From: JBCFAY01 sp038562375
Lineage (GTDB): Bacteria > Bacillota > Clostridia > Christensenellales > CAG-138
DNA length: 64,000 bases
Direction of reading: 5' to 3'
NCBI GenBank assembly: GCA_038562375.1
Contig: JBCFAY010000007.1
Span: 1-64,000, forward strand
Every line of letters starts with the position of its first letter. The stretch's first letter is position 1. Under the pieces are notes generated by a model. It was not told the DNA's origin, made no database searches, and saw nothing but the letters and a program-made list of their open reading frames with translations. The position numbers and the translations under genes are program-made. Of the stretch, positions 16,874 through 25,338 are shown piece after piece.

Positions 16874-17374
16874 TTACTCCGTCCGCCCTGCGGCGTCCTT
16901 CTCATCCTGCCGTACAAACAGGCCGGATTTGCCTCCCGATTTGCGCACAAGCCGAACCTGGTCGATCCGCATCCCGCGGTCGACCGCCTTGCACATATCG
17001 TACACGGTCAGGGCGGCGACCGAAGCGGCGGTCAGCGCTTCCATCTCGACGCCGGTCTCGCCCGTACAGCGGGTCAGAGCGCGCACGCGCACCTTATCGG
17101 GCGGTTCCGGCCTTAACTCCACCGCGGCGTAGGTCAGATTGAGCGGGTGGCACAGCGGGATCAGTTCCCAGGCGCGCTTTGCCGCCATCACCCCGGCGAT
17201 GCGCGCGGCCGCGAAGACATCCCCTTTTTTCGCGCCGCCGCTTAGGATAAGCTCGAGCGTTTCAGGCTGCATGACGATCAGCGCCTCCGCTTCGGCCTCC
17301 CGACGCGTCGCCGCCTTCCCGCCCACATCCACCATGCGCGCCTCGCCGCGCGCATCGATATGCGTCAGTTCCAT
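16874..17374 (-). CDS. moaC: Cyclic pyranopterin monophosphate synthase MoaC
   Basis: MoaC rearranges 3',8-cyclo-GTP into cyclic pyranopterin monophosphate. The 166-residue product shows the family core KKGDVFAAARIAGVMAAKR, IPLCHPLNLT and TGVEMEALTAASVAALTVYDM, at standard length. I use ATG 17374 (GAGAG upstream) because MELTHIDARGEARMVDV aligns with normal MoaC starts. It is the first gene of the cofactor operon. moaD, moaE and moeA are not nearby. Confidence 0.95.
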   Translation of the reverse strand: MELTHIDARGEARMVDVGGKAATRREAEAEALIVMQPETLELILSGGAKKGDVFAAARIAGVMAAKRAWELIPLCHPLNLTYAAVELRPEPPDKVRVRALTRCTGETGVEMEALTAASVAALTVYDMCKAVDRGMRIDQVRLVRKSGGKSGLFVRQDEKDAAGRTE

Positions 17375-17454
17375 TCGCTCTCTTTGCGTTTGCCGCCCCC
17401 TTAGCGCCGGGCTTCCGCGGAGCAAACGCATCCCTTTCACGGATTCTTACAATT

Positions 17455-17483
17455 AGTTTAGATCAACCTCGCGCGCATTTCAA
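17455..17483 (-). promoter_or_regulatory. Candidate moaC operon promoter
   Basis: The minus strand has -35 TTGAAA (17478-17483), a 17-bp spacer and -10 TAAACT (17455-17460). The resulting leader is about 75 nt, too short to hold a molybdenum cofactor riboswitch. Confidence 0.6.
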
Positions 17484-17524
17484 GCGGATGCGGCATGGCC
17501 GAACCATAGGGGGGCCTGCCCGGA

Positions 17525-18106
17525 TTATTCGTTGCGCACGGCAAGTTCCATCGCGGCTTCAGCTTTCATCAGCGCGCCCTCCACGTCCGCGTCATCCAGG
17601 TCAAGCCCGTCGACCGCATAGCGTTCGAAATCACGGATGCCGAAGGTGCCGAAAACCGCCTCGAGATATTGCGCGCCGAGATCTTCGGTAATCTCGTCTC
17701 CCGCGGTGGTGATATAGACCACCTTATCCGCCTGGCAAAGGCCGACCGACCCCGCTTCCGTAAACTGGATCACAACGCCTGCGGCGCAGCACTGCTCGAG
17801 ATAGATATTAAGCCAGGCGGGAAAGCTCAGATGCCAGCACGGCGCGCCGATTACGACGCGGTCGGCGTCCGCGAGCTGCCGCGCGAAGCGGAACATCGGA
17901 TGATCCCATTCCCCGCGCGCGATGAGCGTATCCCTGAGCTTAAGCGACTGCTCGTCGAACGGAAAGAGCTTTTGATCGGGTAAATATAATTCCGTAACCT
18001 CGCAATCCGGACGCCTCTCGATCAGGGCCTTCAAATAGGTTTTGCAGAGCCTCAGAGTCCTTGAACGCTCGCCCCGAATGCAGCAATTCACAAAGAGCAC
18101 CTTCAT
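17525..18106 (-). CDS. Flavodoxin-fold NAD(P)H-dependent oxidoreductase
   Basis: The 193-residue protein starts MKVLFVNCCIRGERSRTLRL, an FMN phosphate-binding loop of the flavodoxin_2/azoreductase (AzoR, NQO) group, and has GAPCWHLSFPAWLNIYLEQC near residues 88-107 and VYITTAGDEITEDLG near 130. It probably reduces quinones or azo/nitro compounds with NAD(P)H and FMN; the true substrate is unknown. The start ATG (18106) overlaps the mutY stop as ATGA. Confidence 0.85.
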   Translation of the reverse strand: MKVLFVNCCIRGERSRTLRLCKTYLKALIERRPDCEVTELYLPDQKLFPFDEQSLKLRDTLIARGEWDHPMFRFARQLADADRVVIGAPCWHLSFPAWLNIYLEQCCAAGVVIQFTEAGSVGLCQADKVVYITTAGDEITEDLGAQYLEAVFGTFGIRDFERYAVDGLDLDDADVEGALMKAEAAMELAVRNE

Positions 18107-19176
18107 TGAGTCGACCTCACTTTCATTCCCTGTTCCAAACATTCCAATGCGTCGGATCGATACGCGCGAAACGCGCTGGGGAAAGCGGCTTTATCAAACG
18201 TCGCGGCGTCTGCCCAGAGGTAATCCCCCGGCGGGGGGGCGGGCGGAACATAGGCCGAAAAACCCCGCATATGCCATTCCCTATGCGTGAATATGTGTTT
18301 TGACGGCTTGAGGGCGGCGATTCGGGACACCGTAAGCCCCATTTCCTCGAGCAGTTCTCCGGCCTCGTCGGCGTCAAACCACCCGGAAACGTTCACGTAT
18401 TCCCAAAGTCCCGCGAGTAGGCCGGACCTCTCCCGTTTTTTTATAAGCACGCGCGCCCCGTCGCAAACAACGATCACGGTGCGCTCCTCGACTTTGCGCG
18501 GCTCCCTTTTCCGAGGCTCGGGAAAGTCCTGTTCCCTCCCCAGAAGGTGCGCCTCGCAGAAACGCTCCCACGGACAGCTTTCACACCTGGGCGCGCCGTT
18601 GGGAAGGCACACCAGCGCGCCGAGCTCCATCAGCGCCTGGTTGAAGTCGCCCGCGCGCTCTTTGGGCAGCATGTCCATCGCGATGCGCTTCACGCCTGCG
18701 CGCGCGTCGGCTGCGTTTCCGGTCAGGCCGGCAAGCCGCATGATAACCCGGGAGACGTTGCCGTCGACCGCCGGGCAGGGCCTTTGGTACGCGATCGAGG
18801 CGATCGCCCCGGCGGTGTATTCGCCGATGCCCGGGAGCTTCATCAGCTCGTCCGCATCGTCCGGCAGGCGCCCGGAAAAGCGCTCCAGTACAATTTGCGC
18901 CGCGCGTTTTAAATTGCGCGCGCGCGAATAGTAGCCAAGCCCCTGCCAAACGCGGTTGAGCTCCTCCTCCGGGGCCTCTGCGAGCGCCGCGCAATCGGGG
19001 AAACGCTCCATGAACCGCTCGAAATACGGGAGCACCGCGTCCACCCGCGTCTGCTGCAGCATGATCTCGCTGATCCAAACCCGATAAGGCGTCGGTTCGC
19101 TCCGCCACGGGAGCCGCCGTTTCGCCGCATCATACCAGTTCAGAAGATCCTTCGCCGCGCGTTCGTATTCCCGCAT
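18103..19176 (-). CDS. mutY: Adenine DNA glycosylase MutY
   Basis: MutY removes adenine paired with 8-oxoguanine. The 357-residue protein has catalytic Glu37 in ISEIMLQQTRV, the helix-hairpin-helix LPGIGEYTAGAI and Asp138 in AVDGNVSRV, four cluster cysteines in CLPNGAPRCESCPWERFC (with seven rather than six residues between the first two) and a C-terminal NUDIX-like domain (about 225-345) for 8-oxoG recognition. It overlaps the reductase gene downstream. Confidence 0.95.
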   Translation of the reverse strand: MREYERAAKDLLNWYDAAKRRLPWRSEPTPYRVWISEIMLQQTRVDAVLPYFERFMERFPDCAALAEAPEEELNRVWQGLGYYSRARNLKRAAQIVLERFSGRLPDDADELMKLPGIGEYTAGAIASIAYQRPCPAVDGNVSRVIMRLAGLTGNAADARAGVKRIAMDMLPKERAGDFNQALMELGALVCLPNGAPRCESCPWERFCEAHLLGREQDFPEPRKREPRKVEERTVIVVCDGARVLIKKRERSGLLAGLWEYVNVSGWFDADEAGELLEEMGLTVSRIAALKPSKHIFTHREWHMRGFSAYVPPAPPPGDYLWADAATFDKAAFPSAFRAYRSDALECLEQGMKVRSTQ

Positions 19177-19186
19177 CGCTTCCCCT

Positions 19187-19229
19187 GTAAAAAGGCCGTG
19201 GCGCCCGCTTCGCGAGGCCGCGGCTTTTG
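19187..19229 (-). terminator. Terminator downstream of aspartate kinase
   Basis: Between the lysC stop and mutY start the minus strand can fold an imperfect GC-rich hairpin whose outer arms are AAAAGCCG and CGGCCTTTTT. The 3' arm ends in a run of five T, so it can work as an intrinsic terminator for the aspartate kinase transcript. Confidence 0.55.
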
Positions 19230-19257
19230 TCGGTCAAATTTAAGATAAACTCCGCGC

Positions 19258-20577
19258 TCATTGCGCAAACGCGCGATAGATCGCATTTACCGCCGTGCCG
19301 AAATCGTCGCTCTCCACGCCCACGATGATGTTGAGCTCGCTCGAGCCCTGGTCGATCATGCGCACGTTGACTCCGTCGCGCGCGAGCGCCGTAAAGAGCT
19401 TCGCAGCCGTGCCGATCGTGCTGACCATGCCGCGGCCTACCGTCGCGATCAGGGCCATATTGTCGTGGATCTCGATGCTGTCGGCCTCGAGAGCCCGCAT
19501 CAGCTCGTCGACGACCTTCTTGCGCTTGCCTTCGAGCTCCTTGTCTGCGATCACGGCGGAAAGCGTGTCGATCCCCGAGGGCATATGCTCGAAGGAAATC
19601 CCGAACTCCTCGAGCACCTGGAGGAACTTGCGGCCAAACCCGAGCTGTCCGTTCATATTGTCCTTCTGGACGTTGATGATCGCAAAGCCGGTGCGGCCCG
19701 CGATGCCGGTCACGATGCCGTTGGAGCTGAGCTGGCGCGCGTCGTCGGGCACGATTATCGTGCCGGGATGCTCCGGAAGATTGGTGTTTCTAACATTGAT
19801 CGGAATGCACGCCTGGCGGACCGGGAAAATCGAATCCTCATGCAGCACGGTCGCGCCCATGTAGGAGAGCTCGCGAAGCTCGCTGTAGGAGATCACGTCG
19901 ATGGTCTTCGGATCCTTGACGATGCGCGGATCCGCCATCAAAAAGCCCGAAACATCCGTCCAGTTCTCGTACACATCGGCGCCGACCGCCCGGGCGACCA
20001 GCGCGCCTGAAATATCCGAACCGCCGCGCGAGAACGTCTTGATCCGGCCGTCCGGCATCGCGCCGTAAAAGCCGGGGACGACCACGCGGTTCATGCCCTT
20101 AAGGCGGGCGCTCATCTTCGCCTGCGTCAGTTCCGCGTCGAACCTGCCGTTTCCGTCAAAGCATACCATCTCCGCCGGATCGACGAACGTGAAGCCGAGA
20201 TACTCCGCGACCAGCAGCCCGTTGAGGTATTCCCCGCGGCTCGCCGCGTAGTCCGCGCCTTCGCCGGCCGCGATCCTTGCATACACCTGCTCGAGGTGAG
20301 GCACGAGATCGAACTTGATCGCCAATTCGAAAGCAATATCCACATAGCGTTCGGCGATGCGGTCGAAGACGTCGCGAAAAGGCACGCCCTTTTGCGCCCG
20401 GTCGGCGCAGGTATAGAGCATATCGGTAATTTTTTCGTCCTTATACGTGCGTTTTCCCGGCGCGGAAGGCACTAAAAATAGGCGCTCCGGATCCGCCTGC
20501 ATGATGGCCTTGACCTTTTTAAACTGCCCAGCGTCCGCGAGTGAACTGCCGCCGAACTTTACAGCCTTGATACCCAT
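19258..20577 (-). CDS. lysC: Aspartate kinase
   Basis: The enzyme phosphorylates L-aspartate, the first step toward lysine, diaminopimelate, threonine and methionine. The 439-residue protein has KFGGSSLAD (6-14), GRIKTFSRGGSDISGALVARA and two C-terminal ACT domains (about 300-439; SFEHMPSGIDTLSAV; VRMIDQGSSELNIIVGV). It resembles the single-polypeptide class of about 440 residues. The ATG at 20577 lies 7 bp after GGAGG; an in-frame TTG two codons earlier is too close to it. Which amino acid inhibits it cannot be read from sequence. Confidence 0.94.
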   Translation of the reverse strand: MGIKAVKFGGSSLADAGQFKKVKAIMQADPERLFLVPSAPGKRTYKDEKITDMLYTCADRAQKGVPFRDVFDRIAERYVDIAFELAIKFDLVPHLEQVYARIAAGEGADYAASRGEYLNGLLVAEYLGFTFVDPAEMVCFDGNGRFDAELTQAKMSARLKGMNRVVVPGFYGAMPDGRIKTFSRGGSDISGALVARAVGADVYENWTDVSGFLMADPRIVKDPKTIDVISYSELRELSYMGATVLHEDSIFPVRQACIPINVRNTNLPEHPGTIIVPDDARQLSSNGIVTGIAGRTGFAIINVQKDNMNGQLGFGRKFLQVLEEFGISFEHMPSGIDTLSAVIADKELEGKRKKVVDELMRALEADSIEIHDNMALIATVGRGMVSTIGTAAKLFTALARDGVNVRMIDQGSSELNIIVGVESDDFGTAVNAIYRAFAQ

Positions 20578-20602
20578 TCCCAAACCTCCATCGAAATATG
20601 CC

Positions 20603-20624
20603 GGGGGAAGGCGCGCCTTCCCCC
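20603..20624. other. Perfect 22-bp palindrome between DUF1015 gene and lysC
   Basis: GGGGGAAGGCG and its exact complement abut here, making an uninterrupted 11-bp inverted repeat. It lies in the 60-bp gap between the DUF1015 stop and the lysC start. No T-run follows on either strand, so it is not a classical terminator; it may act as an mRNA processing or stability hairpin. Confidence 0.5.
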
Positions 20625-20637
20625 GCGCGGATGCCGC

Positions 20638-21978
20638 TTAGCCGTTCAGAATGCGCCTGCATTCGAGGTAATATCTCTTTTCCTGCGCCTCGCCCATGGA
20701 GAAGGTCTTGCGCGGAAGCGCGCCGTCGTACACGATCGTATCGAAGAACGCTCCCTTTGCCATAGGCGGCAGAAGGAAGCCGATGTTCTTGGCTTTGCTT
20801 CCAAGCTCTACGGTCACATCCTCGCCGTGGATATAGTCCACAGACGATCCGGCGAACGCGCGGAGCAGCTCGTCGAGCGCGTTCTGCAGCGTCCCGACCG
20901 CGAGCTGCGCGGAAGGAGCGGTCACTTTAAAGTAGCCGCAGCCGCCCTCAAACACCGCGGGCAGCGCATGCGTGCCCTTCGCGGTATTCTTGAGCTCTGC
21001 TTCGGCCTCGGCGACGGAAGAGGCCGGGACCCATTCGCAGCCCCCGTTCTGTTCCTTGATCTTGCCCTTAAGGAAATCAAGCGCCTCTTGTACGTCGACG
21101 TTGAAGATCACACGATGGATCGGTTCGAACACGATGCCCTCGTCATGCACGTTTTCGATCTCGACCAAGGCGTACCGCGCGGGATGATCCGCGCGCTCGG
21201 ATTCGGGCAGCGTCGCCTTGAGCTTTTCCCAGTTGGCCTTGGCGGTGGCGAAGGAATGGTTCCCGTCGCCCATCGCGAAGAGCATCGGGGCGCGGTCCGC
21301 GCCGTATTTCCCGGCAAAGCCCGCCTTGACGCTCTCGAGCGCCGAGATCACGCCCTCGATCTTTGCGGGATCGTCGATCATATAGCCATCGACATGGCCG
21401 CCGTTTTGCATCAAATCGATGTCGTAGAGCTTCTTAAGTTCGGATTGTGCCGCGGCAAGCGGCTCGATCACGCTGCGCGCGGGATCGTCGATCAAAACGA
21501 GGATGTGCGGCATCTCGATGGGAGCGCCCCAGCGGATGCGCAGGCGCGGCGGAATACGCTCCACGACCGTGCCCTCGGAAGCCCGGATCAGCGTCTTTGA
21601 TCCCTTTGTATATTCGTATTGATCAAGATCGAGCGCCATGACTAGGCCAAGGCGGATTTTTCCCGCACAGCTTCTGCGCACGAGCACGAAACCCTCGCCC
21701 TTGTTTTCGAGCACGCCCGTTCGGAGATAAGCGTCCATGTTCTCGCGGATCTTCGCGATGCGCTCGGCCTCGTCCGGTTTGTCCAGATACAGCTCGGGGA
21801 GCATGATCTTGAGCGTGGAGGGAGCGTCGCCGACGATGCGGGCCGTCTCATCCCAGTATTCGGGCTGCGAGGTGTACTGATCGCAGGCGACGACCGCCCA
21901 TTTTTTCAGGTCGACGCCCTCGCGCGGGAGCAGTATCTGCGGTACTTTTACGCCGATGGTGTTGTCGTATCGAGCCAT
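20638..21978 (-). CDS. DUF1015 family protein
   Basis: The 446-residue protein matches DUF1015 along its length: VVACDQYTSQPEYWDETARIV near residues 30-50, LILPRE-like start, MFAMGDGNHSFATAKANWE near 225 and HRVIFNVDV. The family is widespread in anaerobes and sometimes annotated near serine/phosphoserine genes, but I know of no established enzymatic function. The histidine in GDGNHSFATAK suggests a catalytic site. It precedes lysC by 60 bp and may be co-transcribed. Confidence 0.82.
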   Translation of the reverse strand: MARYDNTIGVKVPQILLPREGVDLKKWAVVACDQYTSQPEYWDETARIVGDAPSTLKIMLPELYLDKPDEAERIAKIRENMDAYLRTGVLENKGEGFVLVRRSCAGKIRLGLVMALDLDQYEYTKGSKTLIRASEGTVVERIPPRLRIRWGAPIEMPHILVLIDDPARSVIEPLAAAQSELKKLYDIDLMQNGGHVDGYMIDDPAKIEGVISALESVKAGFAGKYGADRAPMLFAMGDGNHSFATAKANWEKLKATLPESERADHPARYALVEIENVHDEGIVFEPIHRVIFNVDVQEALDFLKGKIKEQNGGCEWVPASSVAEAEAELKNTAKGTHALPAVFEGGCGYFKVTAPSAQLAVGTLQNALDELLRAFAGSSVDYIHGEDVTVELGSKAKNIGFLLPPMAKGAFFDTIVYDGALPRKTFSMGEAQEKRYYLECRRILNG

Positions 21979-22046
21979 TGTGAGCCTCCGTAAATGTTTA
22001 TGTGATATATACAGGGTATAACTTTAATATTTTAAACAGCGTATTC

Positions 22047-22075
22047 AGTTTACAGCAAAAGCGAGCTCCGGTCAA
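22047..22075 (-). promoter_or_regulatory. Candidate promoter of DUF1015 gene
   Basis: Minus strand -35 TTGACC (22070-22075), 17-bp spacer, -10 TAAACT (22047-22052), about 65 bp before the DUF1015 start. Confidence 0.55.
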
Positions 22076-22127
22076 TCCAAAAAGCAGCCGGATGTCTCCG
22101 GCAATGGAACCGGTTCGCCGCCGGAAA

Positions 22128-22934
22128 TCAGGATTTGACAGCGCGCATATACGAGATGTATTGCACGAAGGCAATCCCCGGATCCTCGAGCGTCAGGTCG
22201 AAGCGTTTGAGCCACTCGAGGGAATAAAAACCGTCGAATCCAACCTTTTTCAGCAGTTCGACGCTCTTTAGGATCGGCAGGTCGCCCTGGCCCATCAGAC
22301 GGTAAACGATCCTTCCGCCGGAAACGAGCGAATCCTTCAGATGGACGTGGCGGATCATCGGCCCGATGTTCCCCACCGTCGCCTCGGGAGGCTCTCCGAA
22401 ATACCGGTACGGATGGTTGATATCCCACAGCGCCTTCACAGCGGGCGAAGAAACGCTTTCAAGGAGCTTCGCGAGGCGGTTGGTATCCGCATACGCGCCG
22501 TTGGTCTCGACGAGCAGCGTCACGCCGCGCTCCTTTGCGTACTCGCCGAGTTCAGCGAGCTGCGACTCCACCAGATAGTCGTCCACATTGCCCGCAGGTC
22601 CGGCGTACGCGTCGCCCATGACGCGCACATAGGGCGCGTCGAGCGCGGCCGCCATATCGACGTAGCGCTTGATCTCGCCGCAGTTTTCCACGGAGGCGGT
22701 CGGATCGCTCACCACGCAGCCGGAGGTGATGCAGGGAATGACGAGAGAGAGAGAAGCGAACATCCCGCGCGTCGCGCTGATATTCTCCGGCAGGAACGCC
22801 TTATGCCGCGTAAGCTGCAGCTCGCTTTGAACGCCGCGGAGCTCCACGCCGTCATACCCCAGGTCCTTCGCAGTCGCGACGATCTCCTTCATATCCCAGC
22901 GGGGGCAGCCAAGCGTTGAGAACGAGAGTTTCAT
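22128..22934 (-). CDS. Sugar phosphate isomerase/epimerase family protein (AP endonuclease 2-type TIM barrel)
   Basis: The 268-residue protein begins MKLSFSTLGCPRWDMKEIVA and has GYDGVELRGV, LLVETNGAYADTNRL, ALWDINHPYRYFGEPPE, HVHLKDS and FYSLEWLKR, the beta-strand ends of the xylose isomerase-like TIM barrel with the usual metal-binding Glu, Asp, His and Glu. The substrate is not predictable. The ATG at 22934 has AAGGAGG upstream; the longer ATG at 22991 would overlap the upstream small gene. Confidence 0.87.
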   Translation of the reverse strand: MKLSFSTLGCPRWDMKEIVATAKDLGYDGVELRGVQSELQLTRHKAFLPENISATRGMFASLSLVIPCITSGCVVSDPTASVENCGEIKRYVDMAAALDAPYVRVMGDAYAGPAGNVDDYLVESQLAELGEYAKERGVTLLVETNGAYADTNRLAKLLESVSSPAVKALWDINHPYRYFGEPPEATVGNIGPMIRHVHLKDSLVSGGRIVYRLMGQGDLPILKSVELLKKVGFDGFYSLEWLKRFDLTLEDPGIAFVQYISYMRAVKS

Positions 22935-22947
22935 GGTTTGCTCCTCC

Positions 22948-23268
22948 TTATACCCATTCGATCGCGTCGATGCTGTCCAGGTATTCCTCAAAAATGTCCA
23001 TATAGTCCTCGGTCATGCGCATCAGATACATTTGATACTGGTTGAATCTCTCCTTCATTCCCGCGAAAAGGCGGTCGAATGCCGCCTCGTCGTCATAGAC
23101 GCCGCCCTGGTCCACGCCCGCTTCGCGCATATATTCCGCGTCCATCGAGACAAAAGCGTCGATCATGGCGTCAAGATCCATAGAAGGCAGAAAATCATAA
23201 TCGCCCAACCCCCTGAAGCGCTCCTTCGCAAACGCGACCACTTTGGCCTTTTCCTGCTGATCCATCAC
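22948..23268 (-). CDS. Small acidic helical protein of unknown function
   Basis: This 106-residue protein is rich in Asp, Glu, Met and Tyr (SMDLDAMIDAFVSMDAEY; MRMTEDYMDIFEEYLDSID) and is predicted to be all helical without a membrane segment. I recognise no family. It is tied to pepF by an ATGA overlap and followed after 13 bp by the isomerase gene, so it is a real operon member. Confidence 0.72.
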   Translation of the reverse strand: MMDQQEKAKVVAFAKERFRGLGDYDFLPSMDLDAMIDAFVSMDAEYMREAGVDQGGVYDDEAAFDRLFAGMKERFNQYQMYLMRMTEDYMDIFEEYLDSIDAIEWV

Positions 23269-25079
23269 GCAATCCCCTCCAATAATGATTTTAATTGGTC
23301 GATCGTTTGGTCGAACACGGCCAAGGCGTCGTTTACGGGCGCGGGGCTTTCAAGGTCGACCCCGGCGCGCTTGAGTTCCGCCAAGGGATAGTCGCTGCCG
23401 CCCATGGACAAAAACGCAAGGTAGTCGGACGCGTCGTTCGTACAGAGGATCCTGTCGGCGATCGCGACGGCGCTCGAATATCCCGTCGCATACTGATAGA
23501 CGTAGAACGCCCGGTAAAAATGCGGGATGCGCGCCCACTCGATCGCGTTGAGCGGTACGTCCTTCACGCCCTTATAGTACTTCGCGTTGAGCGACGCGTA
23601 GAGCGCGTTGAGCGCGTCCACCGTCAGCGGCTCCTCGCCCTGCTGCATCCGGTGAACCTCGTATTCAAACTCCGCGAAAAGCGTCTGCCGCACGAGCGTC
23701 GTGCGGAAGCCCTCGAGAAAGTGGTTGAGCAGGTACGCCTTTTTCCTGGGGTCGGTCTCGCGCGCGAGCAGATACCTCTGCAAAAGCACCTCGTTGACCG
23801 TGGAGGCGACCTCCGCGGCGAGGATGCTGTATTCGTGATCGTGGTAAGGCTGTTTTTCGGAGCTTAAATAGGAGTGCATCGCGTGGCCGAGCTCATGGGC
23901 GAGCGTGAACGCGTCGCCCAACTTGCCCTGGAAATTTAAGAGCACATAGGGATGCACGCCGTATACCCCGCAGGAAAACGCGCCGGTGGTCTTGCCCTTG
24001 TTCTCGTATACGTCGATCCAGCGCTCGTTAAAAGCGCGCCTGAGAACCCCGCAATACGGTTCGCCGAGCGGACGGAGCGCGTCGAGCACCAAGGTTTTGG
24101 CCTCCTCGAACGAGAGATGATACTCCACGTCCTTGACCATCGGGCAATACAGGTCGTACGGATAAAGCTCGCCGAGCCCGAGCGCCTGCCTTCGAAGATC
24201 CAGGTACTTTTCCATCTTCGGCAGATTGTTTTTTACCGCGTCGATCAGGCTGTGGTAGACGCCGACGGGCACGTTATCGTCCGCAAGCGCCTCCTCGAGC
24301 GCGCCCCCGTAAACGCGCGCATGGGCGAAATACACGTCGAGCTTCACGGAGCTTGCGTACATCGCGCACAGGGTGTTCTTAAAGCGGTCAAACTCGCCGA
24401 AATACTTTTCAAACGCTTCGCTGCGGACGCTTCTATTCATGCTCTCGCGGAAGATGGAGAAATTGGCGTGCGTCAATTCGACCATATTCCCCGCCTCATC
24501 CTTCACGGCCGGGAAGCGCATATCCACGCTCTCGAACATCGTAAAGCACTGGGTCGGGCCTTCGGCGACCTCGCCGAGCATCTTGAGCATCTTTTCGCGC
24601 TCCTCGTCGAGCGTATGCTCGCGGCGCCTCAAGATATCGTCGAGCACGTGGGCGTAGGGCTTGAGCAGGGGATCCGCCGCAAATGCGGCGACGCGCTCCT
24701 CGGGCAGCGACAAAAGCTCGGGCGTCAAAAACGAACCGAGCGTCTCCATCTCGACCATAAGGCGCACTCCGCGATCCTGCATCGACTGATAGGCGGTGTT
24801 GCCGTTGTCCCCGTCCATGAGCAAATGCGCGTAGGTGTACACGAGTTCCGCCTGCCGCGCCGCGTCATAGTAAAGATCGAGCGCTTTGCAAAGCGCCTGC
24901 GCGCTTTCGCCAAGCGTGCCCTTTAAAGCGGGAATCCGCCCGATCGCTTCCTTCGCGCGCTTGAGCGCACCCTCCCATTCGCCGGTATCCTTGAAAATAT
25001 CGGACAGATCCCACTGGGAAGCGGGATCCATCTGTTCCCGGGCGAGGGGCTTGGCTGCCGATTGCGGTAAATCAACCAT
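23265..25079 (-). CDS. pepF: Oligoendopeptidase F
   Basis: PepF is a cytoplasmic zinc metallopeptidase (M3B) degrading peptides of about 7-17 residues. The 604-residue length and the HELGHAMHSYLS motif (HExxH) with the downstream zinc glutamate in SILAAEVASTVNEVLLQRY match the family. The start overlaps the stop of the upstream ACT-domain gene (TAATG), and the stop overlaps the small acidic protein gene. Confidence 0.96.
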   Translation of the reverse strand: MVDLPQSAAKPLAREQMDPASQWDLSDIFKDTGEWEGALKRAKEAIGRIPALKGTLGESAQALCKALDLYYDAARQAELVYTYAHLLMDGDNGNTAYQSMQDRGVRLMVEMETLGSFLTPELLSLPEERVAAFAADPLLKPYAHVLDDILRRREHTLDEEREKMLKMLGEVAEGPTQCFTMFESVDMRFPAVKDEAGNMVELTHANFSIFRESMNRSVRSEAFEKYFGEFDRFKNTLCAMYASSVKLDVYFAHARVYGGALEEALADDNVPVGVYHSLIDAVKNNLPKMEKYLDLRRQALGLGELYPYDLYCPMVKDVEYHLSFEEAKTLVLDALRPLGEPYCGVLRRAFNERWIDVYENKGKTTGAFSCGVYGVHPYVLLNFQGKLGDAFTLAHELGHAMHSYLSSEKQPYHDHEYSILAAEVASTVNEVLLQRYLLARETDPRKKAYLLNHFLEGFRTTLVRQTLFAEFEYEVHRMQQGEEPLTVDALNALYASLNAKYYKGVKDVPLNAIEWARIPHFYRAFYVYQYATGYSSAVAIADRILCTNDASDYLAFLSMGGSDYPLAELKRAGVDLESPAPVNDALAVFDQTIDQLKSLLEGIA

Positions 25080-25324
25080 TATTTGCGCTCCATCCGGATG
25101 GTAAGGTTCAACTGGTCGGCAAGATCCTTGAGGTTGGCGGAAAGCTCGTCATAGGTCAGCGAGCAGCTGGAAAGATCCACCGCCATTACCATCGTGAAAT
25201 GTACGCTCATGACGGTCTGGCTGATATCGATGATGTTGATGCCGTACTTGGAAAGTTCCTGGCTGATGTTCGCCACGATGCCGACGTGATCGTGGCCTGA
25301 TACGGTGATGGTGGCCTTATTCAT
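25079..25324 (-). CDS. ACT domain protein (UPF0237 family)
   Basis: The 81-residue protein is a single ACT domain of the UPF0237 type: ITVSGHDHVGIVANISQELS followed by GINIIDISQTVMSVHFTMVM. Such proteins usually sit beside a UPF0210 (PFL) protein and are thought to bind an amino acid; that partner is missing here. It lies 14 bp after a membrane-protein gene and overlaps pepF. Confidence 0.92.
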   Translation of the reverse strand: MNKATITVSGHDHVGIVANISQELSKYGINIIDISQTVMSVHFTMVMAVDLSSCSLTYDELSANLKDLADQLNLTIRMERK

Positions 25325-25338
25325 ATTTCCTCCTTCGA

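Noticed and set aside
17375..17460. Molybdenum cofactor riboswitch before moaC
   Set aside because: The leader from the predicted promoter is only about 75 nt and shows no multi-stem architecture of that riboswitch.
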